NCBI GenBank assembly: GCA_965230525.1
Contig: OZ246008.1
Span: forward strand, 496,001-560,000
Reading direction: 5' to 3'
DNA: 64,000 bases
Origin: GCA-002733465 sp965230525
Lineage (GTDB): Bacteria > Pseudomonadota > Gammaproteobacteria > Enterobacterales > Kangiellaceae
A model generated the notes under the pieces. That model worked only from the letters and a program-made list of their open reading frames with translations, was not told where the DNA came from and did not search any database. The position numbers and the translations under genes were made by a program. Shown here piece after piece: positions 16,170 to 24,053 of this stretch; position 1 is the stretch's first letter; each line of letters opens with the position of its first letter.

Positions 16170-17209
16170 AAAAGGGGTCACGTATATTTTACTATATAAA
16201 ATGCTTTCTCTAACTTAGCGATGCTCTTTTTCCATAAACCATCTTTAACTTCTTTCCCTATCTTTGTTAATGGATAACAAACGCTCCCGACATGACTCAA
16301 ATTGAAATACTCTGCGATTTCTTTATAGGTCGCGCCAGAATAATGCTTGCACGCATACATTGCAAAAGCTCGATTGGCCGATTTTGCTCGCGCCTTCTTG
16401 CCCGCTATTCTTAACTCTTGAGGTGTTTCTTTGGTTATTTCTGCAACCCGCTCTAGAACCTCTTTTATGGAAGGTCTGTCTTGTAGTGCAGCTCTTAACG
16501 TTAATAGATCGACTGTCTCATTTTCTTCTTTACAGGCTTGCCTAAATTCCTTACTGCCTAGGACACCTAAGATATTACCTTTAGAATAAAAGCGCTTGAT
16601 ATCTTCATCAATACCCTGCTCCACAAATCGCTGGTAGCCTTTATATCGGTGTTGAGCCCCCTGCATCTGATAGGTTTTCTCTCGAGATAGCCATGAAGGT
16701 GATTTGACTTGATTAATATAGGCAGGATAGCTAGACCAAGGGGAGTCTTTAAGCTGCTCAACCATTTTATTCTTGACCTCAAGTGGGTTTCGATGGATGT
16801 ATCGCGACAGCTGCAATAAATAACTATCTTGGTCAACCAAAACGGACTTATAGCGTCCGCGAAACAGGGTACCATCTTTGCCTTTCTTTCGGTTATGCCA
16901 CTGGGTGTATTTCCCGTTGATATGTTGCATGATTTGACTGAGGTTGGCTTTCGGCGTTTCAATCAACAAATGGTAGTGGTTTGTCATTAAACAGTAGGCA
17001 TGAATAATCGCGTCATAGCGCTCACTGGCTTCTTTAAGGGTGGTTAGAAAGGCTTCAAAATAATCGGCATCATGGAAAATCGTCTGGCGATTGCGTCCCC
17101 GATTCATGACATGGTGAAAAGCACCTTCGTACTCTAGTCTTAGTGGTCTTGGCATGCTGGATAGTATGTCATGCCGATATATCTATGACAATATACATGA
17201 CCCCCTTTT
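16170..17209 (-). mobile_element. RAYT-type transposable element, full copy C (1,040 bp)
   Basis: The length and ends are the same as copies A and B. Here the flanks extend the inversion: GGAAAAGGGG on the left and CCCCCTTTTCC on the right, so two more bases pair. The copy sits between the C-terminal and N-terminal remnants of the element 2 transposase, suggesting insertion into that older element. Confidence 0.88.
16178..17155 (-). CDS. Y1 (HUH) transposase, RAYT type, copy C
   Basis: This copy is an intact 325-residue protein with His60, His62, Tyr119 and the C-terminal helix-turn-helix. It differs from A and B by Ser for Tyr in LKD(Y/S)PWSSYP, and shares Ser with B in SHVGSVCYP. The near-identity of three full genes within 8.5 kb is unusual for RAYT proteins, which are normally single-copy. 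Confidence 0.93.
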   Translation of the reverse strand: MPRPLRLEYEGAFHHVMNRGRNRQTIFHDADYFEAFLTTLKEASERYDAIIHAYCLMTNHYHLLIETPKANLSQIMQHINGKYTQWHNRKKGKDGTLFRGRYKSVLVDQDSYLLQLSRYIHRNPLEVKNKMVEQLKDSPWSSYPAYINQVKSPSWLSREKTYQMQGAQHRYKGYQRFVEQGIDEDIKRFYSKGNILGVLGSKEFRQACKEENETVDLLTLRAALQDRPSIKEVLERVAEITKETPQELRIAGKKARAKSANRAFAMYACKHYSGATYKEIAEYFNLSHVGSVCYPLTKIGKEVKDGLWKKSIAKLEKAFYIVKYT

Positions 17210-17627
17210 CCTTAAATACAGGTTGGAATTATTTTACAATATATAACTGACTTTCAAATCTTGTTATTTCAAAATTCCGATACCAATGAACGATATCTTT
17301 CCTTCGCGATTGATTTATAAGGATGGTTGCATCAATAAATTTCCGATGGAGTTGAACATTAGTTGTTGGGGTTCGTAAAGCTCACCAGCCAACCTACAAT
17401 TTAGTCCAACTTACCGAGTTGAGGAATCCCCAAGACTTTTTTTTCAAAGAGTTTTTGTAGGTTGGCGGTGACGAAGGAACCCCAACGAAAGAGGTTGGGG
17501 ATAAATAAAATCGAGTTGAATTTCCCAAGTGGATGAATCAATAAAATTCAGAGGGTGTTGAATGTTAGTTGTTGGGGTTAACCACCCCAACCTACGCGAT
17601 AGATTTTTACCCCAACATACCGCGATG
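17210..17627. repeat. REP-like repeat cluster
   Basis: No gene lies here. Three REP-like units are visible: 17360-17421 (TTAGTTGTTGGGGTTCGTAA and onward), an inverted one at 17457-17508 (GTTGGCGGTGACGAAGGAAC and onward), and 17565-17626, which ends CATACCGCGAT. Longer similarity around the first and third (ATCAATAAA...GTTGAA...TTAGTTGTTGGGG) suggests the repeat unit is bigger than the palindrome. The last unit is joined directly to RAYT remnant D. Confidence 0.65.
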
Positions 17628-17755
17628 GCTTCTTTAAGGGTGGTTAGAAAGGCTTCAAAATAATCGGCATCATGGAAAATCGTCTGGCGATTGCGCCCCC
17701 GATTCATGACATGGTGAAAAGCACCTTCGTACTCTAGTCTTAGTGGTCTTGGCAT
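17628..17755 (-). pseudogene. N-terminal remnant of RAYT transposase, copy D
   Basis: The first ~43 codons (MPRPLRLEYEGAFHHVMNRG through ...FLTTLKEA) equal the intact copies. The frame then runs into REP-like sequence and stops at 17444. The HYH and Tyr catalytic residues are missing, so the product would be inactive. Confidence 0.85.
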
Positions 17756-17810
17756 GCTGGATAGTATGTCATGCCGATATATCTATTACAATATACATGA
17801 CCCCCTTTTT
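17628..17810 (-). mobile_element. Truncated RAYT element D (right end only)
   Basis: This stretch matches the last ~180 bp of the full elements, including the start of the transposase gene, the right subterminal hairpin and the terminal repeat ending at about 17808. The left 860 bp are replaced by REP-like sequence at 17626/17628. Its right border with element 2 is the same as that of the duplicated right end at 9856. Confidence 0.8.
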
Positions 17811-18006
17811 TCTTTGATAAATAGACTTTGTAGTCTTGCTCTTCAAAAAAACAGGCTTCACGATTATTTCCCCGCTGTATAACATGTTGCGGAACACCAG
17901 GTAAGTTGAGTCGAGGGAGTCGGGCCATAATAACGCTCTGAAAGATTACTCAAAGTCACTATACTCTCTAGCTTTAGTAAAATCAATTACTCTGACCCCA
18001 TTGATT
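17811..18006 (-). mobile_element. Right-end fragment of element 2, second copy
   Basis: It is nearly the same as 9857-10046, with a few substitutions, ending in the same 26-bp terminal repeat at 17981-18006. It could be the natural right end of the element whose left end is at 15821. Confidence 0.75.
17814..17928 (-). pseudogene. N-terminal remnant of the element 2 Y1 transposase, second copy
   Basis: From ATG at 17926-17928 about 38 codons read MARLPRLNLPGVPQHVIQRG, then NNREACFFEEQDYKVYLS, before the frame enters the RAYT right end. A 62-codon open frame exists, but its last part is RAYT non-coding sequence. No catalytic residues remain. Confidence 0.75.
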
Positions 18007-18114
18007 AGGGCTTTGGGTACGCCTTTCTCTACTATAAATTAAACATCAAGTAAAAATAGTAAATATCAAGATCTGACCCCCAGCGTCGTCCCTACTATAT
18101 TCTACTCTTCAACC

Positions 18115-18735
18115 TCAAACATCCTTCAATTTAAAGGACTCTAAAGTCGAGCTCACAATCTTCTGTAGCTTTTCAACTTCTTTTTGATCATCACCTAAAT
18201 ACTCAAAACTAAATACTAAGTAATGGCGACTGTCTAAAGCTAAAAAAGCACTTACAACCAACTGATTACCATTTCTTCCTTCACGTGTAACCCATGAATA
18301 ATTCCCAACCTGAACAACCTTAAACTCCCTGTCAATTCCATATTTTTGCTTATAGCGGTAAATTTGGTAATTTTTTAAAGAGCTCGCCCCTGAAAGTCTC
18401 TCCTCAAATCGTTCATCAATTTTAGCTGCGGCTAAGCGAAGCGAATACTTTCCGCTAATCCTATTTTCTTTAATTCGCTCAAACGTAATATTAGCAAGCC
18501 AAATTAAGCCTTGAGCACTAGAGTCAATATCCAAGCTGGTGAAGCTGCTATAACTCGCCTTGGCTGGAGAAATAATATTAACTCCTCCGCTAGGAACTGA
18601 GAAACCTATTTGCTTATTATCATCATACAAAAAGCTCAACTCATTTTTTTCTAAAGATTCATTCATATGTTTTTCCGATGAAAAAGCGCAACCAAAAATA
18701 AAAACGAGTGCGCTGCTTATCATTAATTTTTTCAC
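18115..18735 (-). CDS. Small lipoprotein, possible periplasmic immunity protein for the lipase-like toxin
   Basis: The product has a lipoprotein signal peptide (KKLMISSALVFIFGC, lipidated Cys about residue 16) and about 190 mature residues I cannot place in a family. GTG 18733-18735 is chosen over an upstream ATG because AGAGAGG lies six bases before it and it gives a normal signal length. It starts 11 bases after the lipase-like fragment ends, on the same strand. Membrane-anchored periplasmic lipoproteins are the known immunity type for periplasm-acting phospholipase effectors of type VI secretion, so an immunity role is a reasonable inference from position alone. Confidence 0.6.
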   Translation of the reverse strand: MKKLMISSALVFIFGCAFSSEKHMNESLEKNELSFLYDDNKQIGFSVPSGGVNIISPAKASYSSFTSLDIDSSAQGLIWLANITFERIKENRISGKYSLRLAAAKIDERFEERLSGASSLKNYQIYRYKQKYGIDREFKVVQVGNYSWVTREGRNGNQLVVSAFLALDSRHYLVFSFEYLGDDQKEVEKLQKIVSSTLESFKLKDV

Positions 18736-18746
18736 TATTAACCTCT

Positions 18747-19288
18747 CTAGCAAGTAGCCTTAGGATCTGGTTTACATGGCAAAGTATGTGGACTATGAGT
18801 TCGGTCTCTAAATAAATTTATAACTTGACCTAAAGATCTTATTCGAGTCCAAAGGCTCCCATTTCCACCGCCGATTTTATGTACTGGATCTAATTTTTGT
18901 GCTCTAAAAGCATACGATCCAGAAGACATACCAAACCGGTTAAACGATTGAGCAGCAAACTTATCATTAATTGGCGCTCCATGTAGTGCAATTCTGATAT
19001 TAGAGAGCGGTTTCCCTCCCATATCAAAAGCAAAACGACTCGCAGCAGCGGTAATAGCACCTCCTTGACTATGCCCAATAAACCGGACATTTTTACCAGC
19101 AGCATTCGTATTTATCATGGCAACACCTAGTTCCATTGCAAGTGCTGTATAGCCTACTCCTGACTCAAATGCCCCTTGATCCTGTAACGCTTCAAGTCCA
19201 TCGGTTAGAATGCCAACAGTAGGGTTATAGAACAAAACAAAATCACTATATTGACCATCAACCTGATAAATATGATCCCTTCCGTTTA
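18747..19288 (-). pseudogene. Lipase-like alpha/beta-hydrolase toxin tail, 5'-truncated
   Basis: About 180 codons are open from the border with element 2 (19289) to the stop at 18747. The product contains GRDHIYQVDGQYSDFVLFYN near its beginning and a lipase nucleophile elbow, FIGHSQGGAITAAA. RIALHGAPIND and a Cys-containing tail (PCKPDPKATC) follow. A TTG within the frame gives a 162-codon ORF, but coding clearly extends upstream to the element boundary, so the true N-terminus is lost. The size, elbow motif and following lipoprotein suit the C-terminal toxin of an Rhs or type VI effector that attacks phospholipids. A free-standing lipase is less likely, since it lacks a start. Confidence 0.65.
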
Positions 19289-19351
19289 AATCAATGGGGT
19301 CAGTGTAAATGATTCTTCAAATACTGCGCCGATTTCCTATCGCCACCTCTC
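19289..19351 (-). mobile_element. Left-end fragment of element 2, second copy
   Basis: This 63-bp piece repeats 15821-15883 with two substitutions: terminal repeat AATCAATGGGGTCAG and the last ~11 codons of the transposase (RGGDRKSAQ). It cuts the lipase-like gene exactly at 19288/19289. Confidence 0.75.
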
Positions 19352-19399
19352 TACAACTTAAGGGGTCAAGTGCATTACATACCAAACTGTGTTTAACGT

Positions 19400-19494
19400 T
19401 AGTTGTTGGGGTTCGCAAAGCTCACCAGCCAACCTACAATTTAGTCCAACTTACCGAGTTAATGATTTTTACCCCAACATACCGCGATTAAAAT
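19400..19494. repeat. REP-like palindromic repeats
   Basis: A full REP-like unit (TTAGTTGTTGGGGTTCGCAA and onward) is followed by CCAACTTACCGAGTT and CCCCAACATACCGCGAT, the same order of blocks seen at 17360-17421 and 17600-17626. The rest of 19352-19567 holds no gene. Confidence 0.65.
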
Positions 19495-19567
19495 CAATCC
19501 TACCTACGGGCCTAATTTAGGAGGTTTATAGAAGTAACACAGATTTTTAAACACTACCTTACGGCTT

Positions 19568-20122
19568 TCAAGAGCACTTATTCCTAAATTTGATTAGATC
19601 GGCTTCCATGTCTCTTTGACTATACAAATTGAATCGCGTTATTTGAAAGAATACGATTTCATCTCGTTCTACGGTAAATAATCGACCAATAGTTTGCGTT
19701 TTTTTACCATCAAAACCAGTATTGGCAATATAAAGTCTAAATGTGGTGCCCTCTATAGTTATAAATTTTTTGAACGAATCGATATCATCATAGAGATCAA
19801 AGTGATTTTTTTCATAATCCTTTTCCAAGTTAATTAGCTTGTCTTCTAATGTGCTTCTACCGTTTAATGATTTAGTTTTTTCTCGGTAAGCCGTACGCCC
19901 ATAAAAACCATCCCCTTCAAACTGAAATGCCAAGTGGAAACTATCTCCAGAAATTGAAGCGGACACTTCTTCATTTTCATTAAATACGGGAAAGGTGCAT
20001 TTTTGCCTCAATTGCTCAACAGTAAACCCACTATTATTAGTTTCTGCTCGCAACACTAAAAAAACCAGCGTGGCGCATAAAAGAGCTATACTTTTAAATA
20101 GAATTTTTGAATTCAACCTCAT
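19568..20122 (-). CDS. Exported protein of unknown function
   Basis: The 184-residue product has an N-terminal signal peptide (about 1-27, ending LRAET) and a mature domain with two cysteines (KCTFPVF and FRNKCS) at opposite ends that could form a disulfide. ATG 20122 is preceded by AAGGAAATTAA, a good ribosome-binding site. It lies upstream of the lipase-like toxin remnant on the same strand, beside the toxin island, so it might be another periplasmic immunity protein, but nothing in the sequence proves this. Its neighbours on the other side are exported proteins and a peptidase. Confidence 0.65.
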   Translation of the reverse strand: MRLNSKILFKSIALLCATLVFLVLRAETNNSGFTVEQLRQKCTFPVFNENEEVSASISGDSFHLAFQFEGDGFYGRTAYREKTKSLNGRSTLEDKLINLEKDYEKNHFDLYDDIDSFKKFITIEGTTFRLYIANTGFDGKKTQTIGRLFTVERDEIVFFQITRFNLYSQRDMEADLIKFRNKCS

Positions 20123-20317
20123 TTAATTTCCTTTATTTTATATTTATACGGTTGCCAAAAAATCATTCTCTATCATACAATTACTTTGCTCAACAGGCAT
20201 GTCTTTTATCGTCAACAAAAACATAAGAGTCAATCGACAATAAAAACCTTAACCCTAACTTACTTCGCTCCTTAAGAATTCAGTTTTCATTTTGCAAAAA
20301 GGTTTGATAAGAATGCA

Positions 20318-22198
20318 CTATTGAGTATGTCTCTTTACAAACGTACTAACTTCATTGAAGAAATTAATTTTGTTTCCTAGATTCATAAATCCATGTACTT
20401 CGTTTTGGAAATACCGATGTTTGTATGGCATATCAAGCTTATTCATTAGGTAGCGCATTCTGAAAAAGTGTTCCTCATCAACAATTCGATCTCTACCACC
20501 TTGAGCGATAAATATAGGAATTTTCAGGTCTTCCAATCGATAAATAGGCGAGTACTGCTTTAGCGTTTCAAGTGACTCGTCGGGATTACCTAGGATATCA
20601 ATTAACATCTTACGACTTTCTTTATCTTTGGCCTTATCAGATTGAGAAAATAGTAACGAAATATCTGTGACTCCAGCATAAGAGATTGCGCACTTATATA
20701 AATCAGGTCGTCTAATGGCGCTTATTAATGCAGAGTAGCCCCCGTAACTTATTCCGAAAATACAGGTCTTGTTAATATCAATATTGTCCAGCTTGGCAAC
20801 TTCTTCAACAGCCGACTCGATATCATCTTCAATAAGCCTCCCCCACTGCTGCTTGCCACTGTTTAAAAACTTCTTCCCGTATCCAGCAGAGCCTCGATAA
20901 TTAGGTGTTAGAACTGCAAATCCTTTACGAACGAAGTAATGTATTTCCGAAGAGAAGTGGCGAGTGTCTTGAACTCCCAGAGGTCCACCATGGGGAATAA
21001 CCAACAGCGGAAACTTTTTAGCTTGTGAATCAGTTGGCACAGTCAAGTATGATTCAATAGCCAGTCCATCTGAGGACAATGAACGTATTACACTACTACG
21101 ACCCAATTTGTATTTATCAAGCCAAGGTCTTACTTTTCCAAGTTCAATTTTTTCCCCTAAACTTCTATCAAACAAGAAGAATTGTCCAGGTTCATCAATT
21201 GAACCCGTTAGGTAAATAATTTTGTCTTTATTCTCATTATACCCTGTAATATAACTCTTACTCGCCTTCCCCTCATCACTTGCTTCGATGCTACCGAGAT
21301 CCTCTAAATATACTTGCTTAATTTCTCCACCCTGCACATAGGTATAGCCGATAATCTTCTCATCATAAAAATCTGTGATAACTCCTTTTAGATCAGTGCT
21401 TTTTCGCTGGTATAAAACACCTTTGAATTCCTCTTTATCAACATCAAATTGGTAAAGTTTTCTATAGCCATCATCTTTATCAGAAACGACAATCAAGGTT
21501 CTTTCGTCTTCTATGTATTTGATTGGAATAAAGGTCGTCTCAATACTGTTATCCCAAATAAGTTTCCATCCACTCTTTCTAGTTTTCCGAACATAAACCT
21601 TATTTTTACCATCATTTTGGCCCCAATTAACATTCGGCCTCCCTGAAGAGCCAAGCAACCACTCACCTTCCTTTAAGCGCCCTTTATTGATCTTCTTTTT
21701 GCTTCGAAATTGGCCATCGAGGTCACTGTTTTTCAGGTTGATTCTAAACAGCTCCGCTTGACGATACTTATATCGAGCGGCAATAAAACGATCTTCTTGC
21801 CTTGCAAGCGAGTGAAAGACTAAAGTGTTTTCTAACATGACTCGATTGGTAATTTCAAAATCTTTCGATAGGTCATACACAAACAGCTTTACACCTCGAT
21901 GCGAATGATATTTGTGATAGCTGAAAGTATTATCATCTATCCATTGTATATCTGTGATTGTAAATCGAGAGCGTTGTGACAGAGAGGTGACTTCATACTC
22001 TTTTTTGGTTTTCGTATTCATCACAACTAATCTGTATGACCCAGCATCTGCCTTTTTGATAAGCATTGCGGAACCAGAGCTATTCAGTTGTGGAGGGAAA
22101 ATATTTGGATTTCTAAAAAAATCCCGACTTATCGATGCAAATAATTCAGTTGATAAGATAAGAGCTAAAACGAGAAAGACAATCCTATTATTCAGCAT
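20318..22198 (-). CDS. S9-family (prolyl oligopeptidase type) serine peptidase, exported
   Basis: The 626-residue protein has a signal peptide (LNNRIVFLVLALILSTELFA), a beta-propeller-like middle (about 40-380) and a C-terminal alpha/beta-hydrolase. The oxyanion-hole segment is VIPHGGPLGVQD; the catalytic triad is probably Ser484 in GISYGGYSAL, Asp570 in GGRDRIVDEEH and His602 in NEVHGFMN. It should cleave short peptides, likely in the periplasm. ATG 22198 is chosen over one 17 codons upstream because it follows TTGGAG and gives a clean signal peptide. It overlaps the upstream gene by 11 bp, so the pair is an operon. Confidence 0.88.
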   Translation of the reverse strand: MLNNRIVFLVLALILSTELFASISRDFFRNPNIFPPQLNSSGSAMLIKKADAGSYRLVVMNTKTKKEYEVTSLSQRSRFTITDIQWIDDNTFSYHKYHSHRGVKLFVYDLSKDFEITNRVMLENTLVFHSLARQEDRFIAARYKYRQAELFRINLKNSDLDGQFRSKKKINKGRLKEGEWLLGSSGRPNVNWGQNDGKNKVYVRKTRKSGWKLIWDNSIETTFIPIKYIEDERTLIVVSDKDDGYRKLYQFDVDKEEFKGVLYQRKSTDLKGVITDFYDEKIIGYTYVQGGEIKQVYLEDLGSIEASDEGKASKSYITGYNENKDKIIYLTGSIDEPGQFFLFDRSLGEKIELGKVRPWLDKYKLGRSSVIRSLSSDGLAIESYLTVPTDSQAKKFPLLVIPHGGPLGVQDTRHFSSEIHYFVRKGFAVLTPNYRGSAGYGKKFLNSGKQQWGRLIEDDIESAVEEVAKLDNIDINKTCIFGISYGGYSALISAIRRPDLYKCAISYAGVTDISLLFSQSDKAKDKESRKMLIDILGNPDESLETLKQYSPIYRLEDLKIPIFIAQGGRDRIVDEEHFFRMRYLMNKLDMPYKHRYFQNEVHGFMNLGNKINFFNEVSTFVKRHTQ

Positions 22199-22730
22199 TT
22201 TTATTCTCCAAAGATCTCGCAAAGGGAATAAAATCATCATTCTCATCACTGGTGTTTACTAACTCATATTGTTTCAGTAATTCTGGGTACTTAAGCTCCA
22301 AATAAAAAAGTGCACGGCTAGATCGGTTATTGTAGTAAATTCTTGCGCCACCTAAGAATTCACTTTGTGAGGCATTCATTTCGGAATATAAAGACAAATG
22401 ACCTGCATAACTTATTGTACCGGGCTCAACCTTAACGGTGAACTCCCGATCTTCTAGGTCGATATAGTGTCGCTTCGTAAAATAGAGTCGTTCCCATGTG
22501 TAAGTACCCGCATCCACGGCAAATAATCTAAAGTTCGCATTAACTGACAAAGATTCCATTTTGACCGTATCGCCGAACGCACCGCTTTCTGAGATTGTAA
22601 CAAATTCTGGAATATACCCTTGCTCAACATTCAATACGACCAGCATATACCCCTGATTATTCTTCAAAGGCTCAATAGACCATGAATAAAAGGGAATGAA
22701 GAGTAAGATAGATAAAAGATATTTAGTCAA
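22188..22730 (-). CDS. Exported protein, DUF2846-like, in operon with the S9 peptidase
   Basis: The 180-residue product begins with a signal peptide (about 1-18) and continues as a beta-rich domain: GYMLVVLNVEQGY, AVDAGTYTWERLYF and FTVKVEPGTISYAGHL. This pattern of a Tyr/Gly strand and PGTISY(A)GHL is seen in small exported DUF2846-like proteins; the match is by eye. The start is TTG 22728-22730, supported by AGGAGG seven bases upstream. It overlaps the S9 peptidase start by 11 bp, so the two are translated together. Confidence 0.65.
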   Translation of the reverse strand: MTKYLLSILLFIPFYSWSIEPLKNNQGYMLVVLNVEQGYIPEFVTISESGAFGDTVKMESLSVNANFRLFAVDAGTYTWERLYFTKRHYIDLEDREFTVKVEPGTISYAGHLSLYSEMNASQSEFLGGARIYYNNRSSRALFYLELKYPELLKQYELVNTSDENDDFIPFARSLENKNAE

Positions 22731-22943
22731 AGTAAACCTCCTAGTTATATTTATTTTTTCCTTCTTAAAGTCGGACTAACTTATACAAGCAAGACGCTAT
22801 AGTCAAGTTTCAGAAATCTCGGTATACGCTGTTAAATTTTCTTTGAATAGAATGTTAGTCGAATGCGGACTCTTTATATAGGCACCTTTCATTGGTTGGA
22901 TAGCAAGTGTAACGCTTTAAATAAAACCGCCGATGCTTTCCAT

Positions 22944-23867
22944 TTAATAAATAGAAAAATTTAGCGCTTTATTTAGTTGCTCAAGAGCGTAGCTACCTGC
23001 TAAAGAATTACCGGCTTGATTTAGTTCTGGGGACCACACGCTGATTGTGTATTGTCCCGGATAAATTGCAACTATACCGCCACCAACACCACTTTTTCCT
23101 GGCAGACCAACTTTAAATGCAAAGTCTCCGGCTTCATCATATAGTCCACAAGTTGCTAACAGTGCGTTTATTCTTCTAGTTTGTTGCTTACTCAGAATTC
23201 GGTTGCCCGCTAGGGTCTTACCTTGATTCGCGAGAGCAAGGGTAGCGGTTGCAAGATCCAAGCAACTCATTTCAATGGCACAATGATGGCTATAGCTTTG
23301 TAAAACGCTATCGACTGAGTTTTCAATATTATCAAACGCTTGCATTAAGTAAGCCATGGCCGCATTTCTCGAGCCATGTTCAAGTTCGGAAAGCGCAACA
23401 TTTTGATCAACTCTTATATTATCGTTATTGGATAATTCTTTGAGCATTTGGGTAAGTTGATAATTAGGTGAATCGCAGCGTGACTCTAATCTGTCGCAGA
23501 CTAAAATTGCCCCTGCATTAATGAATGGATTGCGCGGTCGTCCCTGTTCGGTTTCGAGTTGTACTAACGAATTGAATCGCTGCCCGGATGGTTCTCGACC
23601 AACAGAGTCCCACAATTCATCGCCATAGAGTTGAATTGCTTGAATAAGGGTAAAAAGCTTGCTGATACTTTGAATTGAAAACGCCTGCTGGTAATCTCCA
23701 ATACAATATTGGTTACCCTCAAGATCACAAATCGCAATTGCAAACTGGTTAGGATCGACCTTGGCCAAAGCAGGAATATAGTCCGCGACGTGACCTTGGC
23801 CGATTAACTTTTTAGAATCCTCCGTAATTTGATTTAGAATTGACTCAATTTTGGATTGTTCTATCAT
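22944..23867 (-). CDS. glsA: Glutaminase (serine-dependent)
   Basis: The enzyme hydrolyses L-glutamine to glutamate and ammonia. The 307-residue length and motifs match the bacterial glutaminase A/B family, whose fold is that of serine beta-lactamases: the catalytic S-x-x-K in SIQSISKLF (about 64-72), RPRNPFINAGAI, ALSELEHGSRNAAMAYLM, CCGLYDEAGDFAFKVGLPGK-like segment (here TCGLYDEAG...) and KSGVGGGIVAIYPG. It appears to be a single gene with its own promoter region downstream of a 186-bp gap. It fits the amino-acid-using lifestyle suggested by neighbouring genes. Confidence 0.95.
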   Translation of the reverse strand: MIEQSKIESILNQITEDSKKLIGQGHVADYIPALAKVDPNQFAIAICDLEGNQYCIGDYQQAFSIQSISKLFTLIQAIQLYGDELWDSVGREPSGQRFNSLVQLETEQGRPRNPFINAGAILVCDRLESRCDSPNYQLTQMLKELSNNDNIRVDQNVALSELEHGSRNAAMAYLMQAFDNIENSVDSVLQSYSHHCAIEMSCLDLATATLALANQGKTLAGNRILSKQQTRRINALLATCGLYDEAGDFAFKVGLPGKSGVGGGIVAIYPGQYTISVWSPELNQAGNSLAGSYALEQLNKALNFSIY

Positions 23868-24053
23868 TTACAGATTAACTCCATTCAAGATTTCTGAAAT
23901 TTAATTAGTAAAAAAATTAAAAACTAATAATTTATTCAGAGTATCATGCATGGGTTTGATTTAGAACAGCTAGCTTGCGAAGAACGACATTGACCATGGA
24001 TAACAAACTGTCAGTTGCAAGTTATCGCAAGATTAGTAAAGCCCTCCAACCCA

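Noticed and set aside
8739..19494. CRISPR-like array
   Set aside because: Repeats are unevenly spaced, palindromic or element ends, with no regular spacers and no cas genes.
8691..20122. Known anti-phage defence island (restriction, BREX, retron, CBASS)
   Set aside because: No nuclease-helicase, reverse transcriptase, cyclase or methylase genes; the content is toxin/immunity remnants and Y1 elements.
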